Shown: piece after piece, positions 38,903 through 48,923 of the stretch
Numbering within the stretch: the first letter of the stretch is position 1
How the letters are laid out: every line of letters begins with the position of its first letter
Source of the DNA: Lacticaseibacillus rhamnosus
GTDB taxonomy: Bacteria; Bacillota; Bacilli; Lactobacillales; Lactobacillaceae
Assembly (NCBI RefSeq): GCF_900636965.1
Contig: NZ_LR134331.1
Span: 1,364,001 to 1,428,000, forward strand
Length of the DNA: 64,000 nucleotides
Direction of reading: 5' to 3'
Translations under genes and position numbers: made by a program
The notes under the pieces: generated by a model
Told to the model about the DNA's origin: nothing
The model's input: only the letters and a program-made list of their open reading frames with translations
Database searches by the model: none

Positions 38903-39358
38903 ATGGCAGAACATGTTTTTGAACAGTTAGTTTTTCATTTTCGTAATGGTGACGAATGGACGGTGCAACATGATGAATTGGCAGATGTCTGGATCAGTCG
39001 GGTGACGACCAGTTACGGCCGGATTCACGGTGGCCAGATTCAAGAAATTCATCCATGCAAGAGCTTTAAGGTCGAGATCTTGCCTGAAGCCGACCACGTT
39101 AAGTCCAGTGATATTAACACCGGCTCACTGGAAATGGGGATGTTTGGGCGCGCAACAAAGTATCAGGACATTGAAAAGATGGATCTGGTTTTTGATGATC
39201 AGACCAAAAAGCAGGTTCAGATTTATTTTCCGTTCAAGCAAAAAGATCCAAGCGGGCTCGATAATGAATATCAAACGAGCAAGCTTGCCAAAAATGGCCA
39301 CCTTTACATTGTGATTGATGCTCAGCATACCGTGGATGATGAATATCCGCGAATTTAA
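38903..39358 (+). CDS. Conserved-looking hypothetical protein
   Basis: A 151-residue protein with no recognised family, no signal peptide and no membrane helix. It is acidic overall, rich in beta-like hydrophobic alternation (VFHFRNGDEW; VQIYFPFKQK), with one Cys at 51. ATG follows AAGGGGG. A good ribosome site, its own terminator and codon use like its neighbours support a real gene. Function cannot be assigned. Confidence 0.7.
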   Translation: MAEHVFEQLVFHFRNGDEWTVQHDELADVWISRVTTSYGRIHGGQIQEIHPCKSFKVEILPEADHVKSSDINTGSLEMGMFGRATKYQDIEKMDLVFDDQTKKQVQIYFPFKQKDPSGLDNEYQTSKLAKNGHLYIVIDAQHTVDDEYPRI

Positions 39359-39395
39359 AGCGGCCTGCTAAACTTTAATTATTTCATCAATATCA

Positions 39396-39456
39396 GGGGC
39401 GTCTGATTCCAGTACGAGCGGTTGACCGCTTACGACTGATCACGCGCCCCTTTTCT
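39396..39456 (+). terminator. Long-hairpin terminator
   Basis: Outer stem GGGGC/GCCCC with an imperfect inner stem capped by AGCGG-TTGA-CCGCT, followed by TTTT. Confidence 0.65.
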
Positions 39457-39506
39457 TGTGCCTTGCTTCTTGCTAAGATGGACAACGACAGGAAATGAGG
39501 GACGAC

Positions 39507-41420
39507 ATGCAGACGCTAACAGCACAGGGCCTGAGCAAGGCTTATGGTGATAAGCAATTATTCAATCAAATCGACTTTTTGATTAACGAAGGCGAGCGAA
39601 TCGGTTTGATTGGGGTGAATGGTACCGGGAAAACGACGCTCATCCGGTCTTTAGCCGGGATGGAATCGGTTGATGCCGGGACGATTAAGACCCCAAAGCA
39701 GTATCGCATCAGCTATCTCGCACAGATACCGGAGCTTGATCCCGACTTACCGATTATGGATGCAATCTATCATGGTGATTCACCGGTTTTTCAAGCAATT
39801 CGCCAATATGAACGCGCTTTGGCAGCCTATACAAAGGATCCGTTAAATCAGGCAAAAACCGATGCCTATACCAAAGCCGATGCTAAAATGACGCAAGAGG
39901 ATGCGTGGTCGGCGGAAACCGATATTAAAACGATCCTCACGCAATTGCACATCGGCGACTTAACGGCACGGGTCGGCAGTTTATCTGGCGGCCAACAAAA
40001 GCGGGTCGGTCTTGCCCAGGTATTAATCGAGTCGCCAGATTTGTTATTGTTAGACGAGCCCACGAACCACCTTGATTTTGACTCTATTGCCTGGCTGGAA
40101 AATTATTTGAGTCATTACCGCGGCGCCTTGGTCGTTGTGACTCACGACCGTTATTTTCTGGATCGTGTAACCAATCGTATTTTCGAATTAGACCGCGGTC
40201 GGCTTTTCCAGTATCAAGGCAATTACCAAGCGTATGTCGCCAAAAAAGCAGAACAACTGGAAGCCGAAAAGTCGGCTGGGCATAAGCAGGCACAACTTTA
40301 TCGCCAGGAACTGGCATGGATGCATGCTGGTGCCCAGGCACGATCAACGAAACAACAGGCCCGTATTAATCGGTTCAAGGCGCTACAAAAAGCAAAAGAC
40401 GAAGCACCGGCACCTGACCAGCAGCTGGATCCGATTCAAATCGCAAGTACCAGACTAGGCAAGAAGGTTATTGAAATACATGATGCCAGCTTGCGATTTG
40501 ATCAGCAGGTCATCTTAAATCATTTTGATTGGCTGGTGCAGCCGAATACCCGCATCGGCATTACCGGTCAAAATGGTGCTGGTAAGTCAACCTTGCTCAA
40601 TATTATTGCAGGTAAACAAGCGCTTGATAGCGGCACCATTGAATTGGGGGAGACAGTTCGGTTAGGTTACTATACGCAGCTTAATACGAATCTGGATCCA
40701 AAAAAGCGGATCATCACCTACTTGCAAGAAGTAGGCGAAGAAGTCGTGCAGGCAGATGGGCAGCGCGTTTCGGTGACTCAGATGCTGGAGCAATTTCTAT
40801 TTCCACGCAGTATGCACGGCACTTTGATTGGCCGCTTATCAGGAGGCGAAAAACGGCGCCTATATTTACTACAGGTATTGATGCGCCAACCCAACGTGTT
40901 ACTGTTGGATGAGCCGACCAACGACTTGGACATCGCCACCTTGACCGTTTTGGAAGATTATCTTGATCATTTTCCCGGCACCGTGATCACCGTGTCACAC
41001 GATCGTTACTTTCTTGATAAAGTTGCGGATCAGCTGCTTATTTTTGATGGTAATGGCCGAATTGAACGCGCCGTGGGTGAATTTTCCGATTATCTGGCAA
41101 AACAAAAACCGCAGTCCGCTGCATCAAAAACAAACTCAGCCGCGGCCAAGCCAAAAGCACCGGCAAAAAAAGCGGCGCCAAAACAGAAGTCAAAGCTGAC
41201 ATATGCTGAGCAGATAGAGTATGATAAGCTCCAACAAGAACTTGATGAATTAGACGAGCAGTTGGCCAAGGTTAAAGCAGAAATGGCGCAGGTCAATGGT
41301 GAGGATTACGTGAAGCTGGGCGATCTGCAGGCACAGCTTGATGCGATCAATAAGGATATTGACCAGAAGTTCGATCGATTCGCCGAGTTGGATCAATATG
41401 TGTCGAGTAGTGAACGGTAA
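39507..41420 (+). CDS. ABC-F family ATPase (Uup/YfmR-like)
   Basis: A soluble 637-residue protein with two ABC ATPase domains: Walker [10 protein letters not shown] (about 35-43) and GQNGAGKST (about 355-363), signatures LSGGQQKR and LSGGEKRR, Walker B DEPTNHLD and DEPTNDLD. It also has the inter-domain linker of ABC-F translation factors and a C-terminal Ala/Lys-rich linker plus coiled coil (about 540-637). No membrane part, so it is not a transporter. It probably acts at the ribosome. ATG 39507 follows TGAGGG; thyA follows 16 bp downstream. Confidence 0.9.
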   Translation: MQTLTAQGLSKAYGDKQLFNQIDFLINEGERIGLIGVNGTGKTTLIRSLAGMESVDAGTIKTPKQYRISYLAQIPELDPDLPIMDAIYHGDSPVFQAIRQYERALAAYTKDPLNQAKTDAYTKADAKMTQEDAWSAETDIKTILTQLHIGDLTARVGSLSGGQQKRVGLAQVLIESPDLLLLDEPTNHLDFDSIAWLENYLSHYRGALVVVTHDRYFLDRVTNRIFELDRGRLFQYQGNYQAYVAKKAEQLEAEKSAGHKQAQLYRQELAWMHAGAQARSTKQQARINRFKALQKAKDEAPAPDQQLDPIQIASTRLGKKVIEIHDASLRFDQQVILNHFDWLVQPNTRIGITGQNGAGKSTLLNIIAGKQALDSGTIELGETVRLGYYTQLNTNLDPKKRIITYLQEVGEEVVQADGQRVSVTQMLEQFLFPRSMHGTLIGRLSGGEKRRLYLLQVLMRQPNVLLLDEPTNDLDIATLTVLEDYLDHFPGTVITVSHDRYFLDKVADQLLIFDGNGRIERAVGEFSDYLAKQKPQSAASKTNSAAAKPKAPAKKAAPKQKSKLTYAEQIEYDKLQQELDELDEQLAKVKAEMAQVNGEDYVKLGDLQAQLDAINKDIDQKFDRFAELDQYVSSSER

Positions 41421-41436
41421 AGGAGCAGAGCAGACA

Positions 41437-42387
41437 ATGTTAGAACAGCCATATCTTGATCTTGCAAAAAAAGTTCTGGATGAAGGCCATTTCAAGCCTG
41501 ATCGGACCCATACAGGAACTTACAGTATTTTCGGCCACCAAATGCGTTTCGACCTTAGCAAGGGCTTTCCATTACTGACGACCAAAAAAGTACCATTCGG
41601 CCTTATTAAGAGTGAGTTGTTGTGGTTTTTACACGGTGATACCAACATTCGGTTCTTACTCCAACACAGGAATCACATTTGGGATGAGTGGGCGTTTGAA
41701 AAATGGGTGAAGAGTGATGAATATCACGGCCCGGACATGACTGATTTTGGGCATCGCAGCCAAAAGGATCCGGAATTCGCGGCAGTTTATCATGAAGAAA
41801 TGGCTAAATTCGATGACCGGGTGCTTCATGATGATGCTTTTGCAGCCAAATATGGTGATCTTGGCTTGGTTTATGGATCCCAATGGCGGGCCTGGCATAC
41901 GAGCAAGGGTGACACGATCGACCAGTTGGGGGACGTTATTGAGCAAATCAAAACGCATCCCTATTCACGACGGCTCATCGTGTCGGCGTGGAATCCGGAA
42001 GATGTCCCGACAATGGCGCTACCGCCTTGTCACACGCTCTATCAGTTTTATGTCAATGATGGCAAGCTGTCTTTGCAGTTGTACCAACGTTCGGCTGACA
42101 TTTTTCTTGGCGTCCCGTTTAATATCGCGTCCTATGCGTTGTTAACGCATCTGGTCGCGCATGAATGTGGCCTTGAAGTTGGCGAATTCATTCATACATT
42201 CGGCGATGCGCATCTTTACGTCAATCATCTTGACCAAATTAAAGAGCAGCTCAGTCGCACGCCGCGGCCGGCACCGACTTTACAGTTGAATCCGGATAAA
42301 CATGATATTTTCGACTTTGACATGAAGGATATTAAGTTGCTTAATTACGATCCTTATCCGGCCATTAAGGCACCGGTTGCCGTTTAA
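41437..42387 (+). CDS. thyA: Thymidylate synthase
   Basis: Converts dUMP to dTMP using methylene-tetrahydrofolate. 316 residues with the catalytic Cys198 in [10 protein letters not shown], and the insert typical of the L. casei enzyme (about 90-140). From memory it appears the same as the classic L. casei crystal-structure protein. ATG 41437 follows AAAGGAG; the longer frame from 41338 overlaps the ABC-F gene. It pairs with folA, which regenerates tetrahydrofolate. Confidence 0.98.
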   Translation: MLEQPYLDLAKKVLDEGHFKPDRTHTGTYSIFGHQMRFDLSKGFPLLTTKKVPFGLIKSELLWFLHGDTNIRFLLQHRNHIWDEWAFEKWVKSDEYHGPDMTDFGHRSQKDPEFAAVYHEEMAKFDDRVLHDDAFAAKYGDLGLVYGSQWRAWHTSKGDTIDQLGDVIEQIKTHPYSRRLIVSAWNPEDVPTMALPPCHTLYQFYVNDGKLSLQLYQRSADIFLGVPFNIASYALLTHLVAHECGLEVGEFIHTFGDAHLYVNHLDQIKEQLSRTPRPAPTLQLNPDKHDIFDFDMKDIKLLNYDPYPAIKAPVAV

Positions 42388-42503
42388 TCGCTAGAAGACG
42401 GCAAGTCATAACAAGTGTCTGATTGCTTTGTCAGGTTTACCAATGACACAAAAGGCGCCATTTTGTTCGGCTTTGGATTGCATACTCAAAGGAGGGGTCT
42501 CGA

Positions 42504-42995
42504 ATGACCGCATTTTTATGGGCACAGGATCGCGATGGCTTAATTGGCAAAGATGGTCATTTGCCATGGCATTTACCGGATGATTTACATTATTTCCGGG
42601 CGCAGACAGTTGGTAAGATCATGGTCGTTGGTCGGCGCACCTATGAAAGTTTTCCTAAACGTCCTTTACCTGAGCGAACCAATGTTGTTTTGACCCATCA
42701 GGAAGACTATCAAGCGCAAGGTGCCGTGGTCGTGCATGATGTTGCGGCGGTTTTTGCTTATGCTAAGCAGCATCCCGATCAGGAACTGGTCATTGCTGGC
42801 GGTGCACAGATCTTTACGGCGTTTAAAGATGATGTCGATACGTTACTGGTAACACGTTTGGCTGGCAGTTTTGAAGGCGATACGAAAATGATTCCATTAA
42901 ACTGGGATGATTTTACCAAAGTCTCCAGCCGCACCGTTGAAGATACCAATCCGGCGCTGACGCACACTTATGAGGTTTGGCAAAAGAAGGCTTAA
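42504..42995 (+). CDS. folA: Dihydrofolate reductase
   Basis: Reduces dihydrofolate made by ThyA, using NADPH. 163 residues including the first Met; the active-site acid is Asp27 here (Asp26 in mature numbering) in [10 protein letters not shown]. Cofactor motifs are GRRTYES and VIAGGAQI. It is recognisable as the L. casei enzyme long used in methotrexate studies. ATG follows AAAGGAGGGG, 116 bp after thyA with no terminator between. Confidence 0.98.
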
Positions 42996-43070
42996 GCAGA
43001 AGCCGATGACCGGAATTGGTGGTTGCCAGCTGGTGCGGGTGTGAGTTTAGACGCATATTTGCGTGCATTT

Positions 43071-43106
43071 AAAAAATCGTCTCTCGTACAGAAGAGGCGA
43101 TTTTTT
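43071..43106. terminator. Bidirectional terminator between folA and the hemolysin III gene
   Basis: AAAAAATCGTCTCT / AGAGGCGATTTTTT with an 8-nt loop between convergent genes. Confidence 0.9.
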
Positions 43107-43129
43107 GTCGTTTATTTTAATCAATTATT

Positions 43130-43771
43130 TTACAGATAGAAATAAATAGATAAGTACATGCACAGGCTGCCGAGAATCACAAAGAGGTGCCAGATAACGT
43201 GGATGTAGGGGATGCCTTTTTGCAGATAAAGCATCGCCCCGCCTGTATAAGCCACACCACCGGCGACTAGCAACCAAAAACCGACTGGGCCCAAATGATG
43301 CCACAATGGAACCATGCCGACTAAGCAAAGCCAGCCGAGGACAACGTAGATCATCGTTTCCAGATGCTTGAAGCGATTCAGAAAGAAAAGTTTGTAGGCA
43401 ATGCCGCCGAGACACAATGCCCAGATGGCGATTAGCAGACCAATGCCAAGTTTCCCGCCAATAGCGACCAAACAATATGGCAGGTAAGAACCGGCAATCA
43501 GAATGAAGACACCTGAATGATCAAGTACCTGCAAAACATGGCGCGCCTTGCTAAAATAAAAACCATGAAAAGCAGTCGAGGCGGTGTAAAGCAACATGAG
43601 CGAAACGCCAAAACCGAGAAGACTGAAAAGTTCAACTTGACTGCCGCTATTGACGCCTTTAATGCCTAACGCAATGGTGCCGGTTACGGCTAAGCCAAGT
43701 GCAAACGCATGGGTGATGGCGCTAAACATTTCATTGTTAAATTCATAATGACTTGATTTTGACACGCGCAT
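43130..43771 (-). CDS. Hemolysin III family membrane protein
   Basis: A 213-residue protein of the HlyIII/PAQR-like family with seven membrane helices and the metal-site residues HAFALG (about 15-20), FHGFY (about 69-73) and the C-terminal HVIWHLFV. The name is historical; hydrolase or receptor roles are suggested for the family. ATG follows AGGAGGT on the minus strand. Confidence 0.9.
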   Translation of the reverse strand: MRVSKSSHYEFNNEMFSAITHAFALGLAVTGTIALGIKGVNSGSQVELFSLLGFGVSLMLLYTASTAFHGFYFSKARHVLQVLDHSGVFILIAGSYLPYCLVAIGGKLGIGLLIAIWALCLGGIAYKLFFLNRFKHLETMIYVVLGWLCLVGMVPLWHHLGPVGFWLLVAGGVAYTGGAMLYLQKGIPYIHVIWHLFVILGSLCMYLSIYFYL

Positions 43772-43881
43772 TGTTTACCTCCTGATGAACATTTGTAATG
43801 GGTGGGGAAGATGGCAGGCTTGCAACCACAGCATGGCTTAAATCAGGAACTCGATCGTTTGGCTGCTACCTGTTTATTAAA

Positions 43882-43910
43882 AGTTTAGCATGTTACGTTT
43901 TACAATACAA
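43882..43910 (-). promoter_or_regulatory. Promoter of the hemolysin III gene
   Basis: On the minus strand TTGTAT (43910-43905), a 17-bp spacer and TAAACT with extended TG. Confidence 0.6.
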
Positions 43911-43943
43911 CTAAATCTAGTTATGACAACTAGGTGATGTGTA

Positions 43944-43972
43944 CTGACATTGTTTAAGTAGTTTGCTATAAT
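43944..43972 (+). promoter_or_regulatory. Promoter of the degV gene
   Basis: CTGACA, a 17-bp spacer and perfect TATAAT with extended TG; it is divergent from the hemolysin III promoter. Confidence 0.8.
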
Positions 43973-44012
43973 AATCACGATAGACGAACCTAACAGAAAG
44001 CGTGGCTCAGAC

Positions 44013-44855
44013 ATGGCAAATATCAAGATCGTCACGGATTCTTCCGTTCAGCTGACTCCAGAAGAAATCAGCCAACACAATATTACGGTTGTTCCGTTGA
44101 CCATTATGATTGACAATACGGTTTATATTGATGGTGAAACCATTACGCGGGAAGACTTTATGGACGAGATGGCAGCAGCGCAAAATCTGCCGAAGACCTC
44201 GCAACCGGCGATCGGTACGTTTACCGATGTTTTTGATAAACTAACGGCAGACGGCAGCCAAGTATTGTCCATTCACATGACAGAAACCATCAGTGGCACG
44301 GTAAATTCGGCGCGACAGGCGGCTCAGCTGGCAAAAGGCGATGTGACCGTCATTGATTCGCAATTTACCGATCGCTCAATGGCATTTCAGGTGTTGGCAG
44401 CCGCAGAAATAGCCGAGGCAGGTAAAGACATGCCAACGATTCTTGATAAGCTCAAGCAAATTCGTGACCATACTATCTTAGTGTTGGGCGTGACTAACTT
44501 AGATAATTTAGTCAAAGGCGGCCGGCTCAGTCGCGTTTCTGGCTTAATTTCGTCATTCTTGAATATTAAAGTTGTTTTGCAAATGGAACATGGCGAACTG
44601 AAGGCCTTGCGTAAAGGACGCGGCATGAAGACGATTAATAATTTCGTGACCGAAACTATCAGCAAAATGGCCAAGCTGACCGATATTCAAAGTATTGGCG
44701 TATCAACGGCAGGTGCTAAAGAAATCGGTGAAGATATCGGGCGGCGCTTAGCAGAAGTCTTGCCCAACGTCCCGATTCTGGTTCGCCCAACCGATCCGGT
44801 CATCGCAACACATACCGGACCCGGTGCCTTTGCCATCACTTATTACACTGATTAA
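44013..44855 (+). CDS. DegV family fatty-acid-binding protein
   Basis: A 280-residue protein of the DegV/FakB family, which binds fatty acids and presents them to fatty acid kinase FakA. The N-terminal motif IVTDSSVQL (6-14) and the fatty-acid pocket motif HMTETISGT (about 89-97) are visible. ATG 44013; the ribosome site is weak (GAAAG, far upstream). It is transcribed alone from a strong promoter and ended by a terminator. Confidence 0.92.
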   Translation: MANIKIVTDSSVQLTPEEISQHNITVVPLTIMIDNTVYIDGETITREDFMDEMAAAQNLPKTSQPAIGTFTDVFDKLTADGSQVLSIHMTETISGTVNSARQAAQLAKGDVTVIDSQFTDRSMAFQVLAAAEIAEAGKDMPTILDKLKQIRDHTILVLGVTNLDNLVKGGRLSRVSGLISSFLNIKVVLQMEHGELKALRKGRGMKTINNFVTETISKMAKLTDIQSIGVSTAGAKEIGEDIGRRLAEVLPNVPILVRPTDPVIATHTGPGAFAITYYTD

Positions 44856-44875
44856 TTTTAAAATAAATTTAACCG

Positions 44876-44900
44876 GCCGGCGTCAGCGTCGGCTTTTTTT
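44876..44900 (+). terminator. Terminator after the degV gene
   Basis: GCCGGCG, loop TCAG, CGTCGGC, then seven T. Confidence 0.9.
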
Positions 44901-45046
44901 AATGACAATGGTATTTGGGTGACGATTGCCTGAAGTCATGCCTCACCGATGAGTCGGGAACCGGTGATAGGGTTGCGATTGTTCGCTCGAAAAATACAGC
45001 TGCTGAACCTGATGCGAGTACCGGAGAAAGACTAAAGCAGCAACCT

Positions 45047-45075
45047 TTGTTTATTCACGAGACCTCAAGTAAAAT
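45047..45075 (+). promoter_or_regulatory. Promoter of the GDSL lipase operon
   Basis: TTGTTT, a 17-bp spacer and TAAAAT, 42 bp before the ATG. The 140 bp between the upstream terminator and this site show nothing else. Confidence 0.55.
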
Positions 45076-45117
45076 AATATATTATAACTTGTTATTCATG
45101 TATTTATGGGAGGCAAC

Positions 45118-45963
45118 ATGCGTACATTAAAAAATTTCTTTATTTCCTGCGGTGTCTTGCTGCTCGCTTGTCTGCTCGCGTTTGGTGGATGGCAATTATT
45201 CGGACCGGTCAGTTCACCAAGTGAAGTGAAAGTCGTTGCCAACACCCCCAAACATTTGCAGTTGACGGCACTCGGCGATTCATTGACTTATGGCGTTGGA
45301 GATGCGACTAATAATGGTGGTTTTGTCGGACTGACTAAAGGTGAGCTGGAGGCAACCGGGCAATATCAAGTCACCACGAAGAACTATGGCGTCAGTGGCA
45401 ATACCAGTGGGCAGATTCTCACTCGCGTCAATAAGCAGCCTAAAATCCGGGCAGACTTAAAACGGGCCAATATTATTACGGTGACAGCCGGGGGCAATGA
45501 TTTAATGCACGTCTTGCAAAAGCATTTTTTGACGTTGTCGGAAAAGCAGGTGACGGCTGGTAGTGTTGCATTTCAAAAACGGCTGGCAACATTACTGACA
45601 ACGATTCGCAAAGAAAATCCAACTGCACCCATTTATGTTTTTGGCATCTATAACCCATTTTATGTTTATTTCCCGAAGATGACGGCGATGACGAATAGTG
45701 TGAAGGCCTGGAACCAAGCAACGCAAAAGACCTTGCAGCAATTTGATCGCACGTATTATGTGGATATCGACAGTGTGTTATCTAATGGCGAAACAGCAGC
45801 AAATAAGGCTTCCGCTAAAGAAGCGCTTAAAGAAGCGACTTCCGGTGATGGCAATCCGCTGATTTTTTCACAGGATCATTTTCACCCTAATAATGCCGGT
45901 TATGGGCAGATGACAAAACAGCTCATGAAGCAAATGAAAGCAACCAAGAAAGCGTGGGAGTAA
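45118..45963 (+). CDS. SGNH/GDSL hydrolase with membrane anchor (YpmR-like)
   Basis: A 281-residue extracellular esterase-like protein with one N-terminal membrane helix (about 7-27). SGNH blocks: ALGDSLTYG (about 56-64, nucleophile Ser), the GNTSG block, GGND (about 128-131) and the C-terminal DHFHPN with Asp and His. It resembles B. subtilis YpmR, a lipase/acylhydrolase of unknown substrate. ATG 45118 follows GGGAGG. ypmS-like gene follows 4 bp later. Confidence 0.9.
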   Translation: MRTLKNFFISCGVLLLACLLAFGGWQLFGPVSSPSEVKVVANTPKHLQLTALGDSLTYGVGDATNNGGFVGLTKGELEATGQYQVTTKNYGVSGNTSGQILTRVNKQPKIRADLKRANIITVTAGGNDLMHVLQKHFLTLSEKQVTAGSVAFQKRLATLLTTIRKENPTAPIYVFGIYNPFYVYFPKMTAMTNSVKAWNQATQKTLQQFDRTYYVDIDSVLSNGETAANKASAKEALKEATSGDGNPLIFSQDHFHPNNAGYGQMTKQLMKQMKATKKAWE

Positions 45964-45967
45964 GAAG

Positions 45968-46609
45968 ATGCAGGCAAAGAAACGATCGCTTCAAAGAAAT
46001 GCGGCTAAACAAAAGGCGGTGAGAACCGGAATTAATTGGTGGAAATGGTTATTCCTTATTTTGGTCGGGCTATTGCTTGGAACCGGGATCTGGTTTACGA
46101 AGACCGCACTGATGCCAGTCAAGATCAACTCGGCTCCCCAAACGGCCATGACATCCAACGACCCGGTATTTACCGTCAAAGTCACCAAAAATAGCGCCAA
46201 TCGAATTATGGCGCATTATCTGAAATCATATCTGAAGGACAGCAAGATCAAATATGCCGTCACTTTGGGAACCAATGAAGCAGCGTTAAGCGGATCGTTC
46301 AAATTTCTAGGGAATGCCGTTAAGTTCCAGTTAACATTTGATCCGCTTGTGTTGAAAAATGGTGACGTTTTGCTTAAAGCCAAGAATCTGAATATCGGCG
46401 CATTGCCAGTACCAATCAGTTTTGTCATGAGCTATATTGGCAACAGTTATAAAATTCCAAAGTGGGTCAGTCTAGATAGTAAGGCTGGTACGGTTGTGCT
46501 AAAATTGAGCCAATTTAAACTCCAAAATGGCATGACCCTTAAGGCAAACAAGTTGGATCTGACCAATGATGATCTTGAATTTGCGGTTTACTTGCCTGAT
46601 GAAGAGTGA
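45968..46609 (+). CDS. YpmS family (DUF2140) membrane protein
   Basis: A 213-residue protein with a basic N-terminus, one membrane helix (about 27-47) and an extracellular beta-rich domain, as in YpmS. Function is unknown; the conserved pairing with the YpmR-like lipase suggests a shared envelope role. The start lies 4 bp after the lipase stop, with GGGAGTAAGAAG as ribosome site. Confidence 0.85.
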   Translation: MQAKKRSLQRNAAKQKAVRTGINWWKWLFLILVGLLLGTGIWFTKTALMPVKINSAPQTAMTSNDPVFTVKVTKNSANRIMAHYLKSYLKDSKIKYAVTLGTNEAALSGSFKFLGNAVKFQLTFDPLVLKNGDVLLKAKNLNIGALPVPISFVMSYIGNSYKIPKWVSLDSKAGTVVLKLSQFKLQNGMTLKANKLDLTNDDLEFAVYLPDEE

Positions 46610-46634
46610 CCATTAGAAAGAAGTTGAAACAACA

Positions 46635-47153
46635 ATGAAAAAAGAAACGGCTATTTTTGCAGGCGGCTGCTTTTGGTGCATGGTTGAGCCTTTCGAGGAG
46701 CAACCCGGGATTTTGAATGTGGTTTCCGGTTATACCGGTGGCCATGTTGCCAATCCTACCTATGAACAGGTTTCTTCGCATACCACGGGTCACACGGAAG
46801 CCGTGGAAATCACGTTTGATGCGGATGTGATTGATTATCCGTCACTTTTGAATATTTACTGGCAACAAACCGATCCAACCGATGCAATGGGGCAATTTCA
46901 GGATCGCGGCGATAACTATCGACCGGTTATTTTCGTCAAGGATGAGGCACAACGACAGGCTGCTGAAGCTTCAAAAGCGGCGTTGGAAGCTAGTGGTCGG
47001 TTTTCTGATCCGATTGTGACTAAAATCGAGTCAGCGAAGCCATTTTATCCTGCCGAACCGGAGCACCAGCAATTTTATGCCAAGAATCCGCGGCGTTATG
47101 CAATGGAGCATGCGCAGCGGCAGGCGTTTATCGACAAAAACTGGAAGGACTAA
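46635..47153 (+). CDS. msrA: Peptide methionine sulfoxide reductase A
   Basis: Repairs oxidised methionine (S form) in proteins. 172 residues with the catalytic GCFWC (Cys12; Cys15) and the substrate-binding segment [12 protein letters not shown] (about 37-48). ATG follows AGAAAGAAG. It is co-directional with the ypmRS pair, as msrA is in Bacillus. Confidence 0.95.
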   Translation: MKKETAIFAGGCFWCMVEPFEEQPGILNVVSGYTGGHVANPTYEQVSSHTTGHTEAVEITFDADVIDYPSLLNIYWQQTDPTDAMGQFQDRGDNYRPVIFVKDEAQRQAAEASKAALEASGRFSDPIVTKIESAKPFYPAEPEHQQFYAKNPRRYAMEHAQRQAFIDKNWKD

Positions 47154-47155
47154 TC

Positions 47156-47398
47156 ATGCATCGGACTTTTTACGAGTATCTTATGACGCTGCGTAACCCC
47201 AATGACCACAGCGAGGTAGCGGAATTTGCCAAAAATGCTTTCCTGGATCAAAGCTTTCCGAAACATGAAAAAGATTATCATCGGTTAAGTGATTATTTAG
47301 AACTCAACGGTAATTATTTACCGACGATGGCCATTTTTGACGAAACGTACCGTGATTACGAAGCCAGTGAAAGCACAGGAGGCGATTCATATCAATAA
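47156..47398 (+). CDS. YozE family protein
   Basis: An 80-residue protein matching the YozE/DUF1250 family: FYEYLMTLRNP, an acidic middle with FLDQSFPKHEKDY and YLELNGNYLPTMAIFDE. Structures of the family are small helical bundles, role unknown. It starts 2 bp after msrA, and its end overlaps the upstream part of the ctpA frame. Confidence 0.88.
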   Translation: MHRTFYEYLMTLRNPNDHSEVAEFAKNAFLDQSFPKHEKDYHRLSDYLELNGNYLPTMAIFDETYRDYEASESTGGDSYQ

Positions 47399-48809
47399 AC
47401 ACAAGGTGCCATTGTGGGCGGTCATTGTTTTATTCCTAGTTGCGCTTGGTGGCGGTGCGGCAGGTGGTTATGCCCTGTCATATCAGCAAGCACAACAGTC
47501 TGTCCTTAAAACCGGAGTTCCCAAAGCCTTAGCACCGGTGATTTCGGCTTATGAAACGGTTACGAATAATTATTATAAACAGGTCAGCACAACCAAACTG
47601 ACTGATGGCGCGATCAAGGGCATGTTAAGTTCCCTTGATGACCCATATTCGGTTTATTTGCAAAACAATGACAAAACCAATTTAGACGACACCATTTCTG
47701 CTTCATTTGGCGGGATTGGTGCAACCATTCAGCAGGATCACAACAACCTTTCTATTGCCAGCATTCTACCGGGAACACCGGCGAAAAAAGCAGGTATGAA
47801 GGTCGGCGATGTGCTGCTTAAAGTGAATGGTAAGGATGTGTCTAAAGAGACTGTTACCCAAGCAGTTGCCAAAATCCGTGGCAAAATCGGCACCACAGTA
47901 GCAGTGACCGTTAAACGCGGCAGCAAGCAGGCCACCTTCTCCATGAAACGGAAAAAGATTACCGTTGACACGGTGACTGGGAAACTTGCGCCTGCGAATA
48001 AACAGGTTGGGGTCATTACGATTTCGACCTTCAGCGAACCGACTGTTAAGCAATTCAAAGCGACTGTTAAGAAATTACGCAAAGAAGGCGCTAAATCCTT
48101 TATCCTGGACTTACGGCAAAATCCGGGTGGGATGATGACGGCTGCTTTGTCAATCAGCTCGATGTTCTCCAAAAACGGTCAGACCGTCATGCAGATTGAA
48201 GATCGCAATGGTGCAAAGGAAGTCTATAAAGCAGGCAAAAAGCTTGATGGCGGCTTCAAAGTGACTGAAAAAACCGCGGTGCTTATTGATGGTAATTCCG
48301 CCTCTGCCAGTGAAATCACCGCAGCAGCATTGCACCAGAACAGTCAAATTCCGCTAGTTGGCGAAAAGAGTTTTGGTAAAGGAACCGTTCAAAATGTCGG
48401 CGAGATGAGCAGCAACAAAGAACTCAAGCTGACCGTTGCCAAATGGTTAACGCCAGATGGCACCTGGATCAACCACAAAGGCCTAACGCCTGATGTGAAA
48501 GTTGCTTACCCCGCAGCAGCCAAAATAACGTTAATCAATGCAACCCAACTCAAACCCGGTGACAAGGGCAGTGATGTGAAATCGCTGCAACAGATGCTAA
48601 AAGCCTTAAAGATCGGCTCAGCTACGGTCAACGGTCAATACGATGATGCGACCCAGGCCGCTGTTAAATCCTTCCAGGAGGCCAACAAGCTGGACGCAAG
48701 CGGTACTGCCGATCAGGACACCTTAGCCGCACTGGCACAAAAGCTCAGTGATCAGTTAACGAAGGATGATCCGATGGTAGCGGCTGCTATCAAGGAAGTT
48801 ACGAAATAG
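47391..48809 (+). CDS. S41 C-terminal processing peptidase (CtpA-like) with peptidoglycan-binding domain
   Basis: Membrane-anchored serine protease of about 472 residues. One N-terminal helix (VPLWAVIVLFLVA) leads to a PDZ domain, the S41 catalytic domain with Ser in GNSASASEI and Lys in GEKSFGKGT, and a C-terminal PG-binding-1 domain (last about 75 residues). The start is unclear. The strong AGGAGG (47377-47382) is followed in frame by ATT 47385 and ATC 47391 but by no ATG/GTG/TTG at the right distance; TTG 47337 or GTG 47352/47367 would be weakly served. The coordinate given assumes the best-spaced rare codon. Confidence 0.85.
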   Translation: MNKHKVPLWAVIVLFLVALGGGAAGGYALSYQQAQQSVLKTGVPKALAPVISAYETVTNNYYKQVSTTKLTDGAIKGMLSSLDDPYSVYLQNNDKTNLDDTISASFGGIGATIQQDHNNLSIASILPGTPAKKAGMKVGDVLLKVNGKDVSKETVTQAVAKIRGKIGTTVAVTVKRGSKQATFSMKRKKITVDTVTGKLAPANKQVGVITISTFSEPTVKQFKATVKKLRKEGAKSFILDLRQNPGGMMTAALSISSMFSKNGQTVMQIEDRNGAKEVYKAGKKLDGGFKVTEKTAVLIDGNSASASEITAAALHQNSQIPLVGEKSFGKGTVQNVGEMSSNKELKLTVAKWLTPDGTWINHKGLTPDVKVAYPAAAKITLINATQLKPGDKGSDVKSLQQMLKALKIGSATVNGQYDDATQAAVKSFQEANKLDASGTADQDTLAALAQKLSDQLTKDDPMVAAAIKEVTK

Positions 48810-48828
48810 CTCGTTTGAATCAATATCA

Positions 48829-48867
48829 ATGCGCGCGCATGCCTTTGAGGGTGTGGGCGCGTTTTTT
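48829..48867 (+). terminator. Terminator after ctpA
   Basis: GC-rich imperfect stem (GCGCGC side / GGGCGCG side) followed by TTTTTT, just before the composition becomes AT-rich. Confidence 0.7.
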
Positions 48868-48923
48868 AATCTGAGATTTTGGACTTGTTAAGGAGCAACC
48901 CCGTACTTATCCCTGAAAATTTA

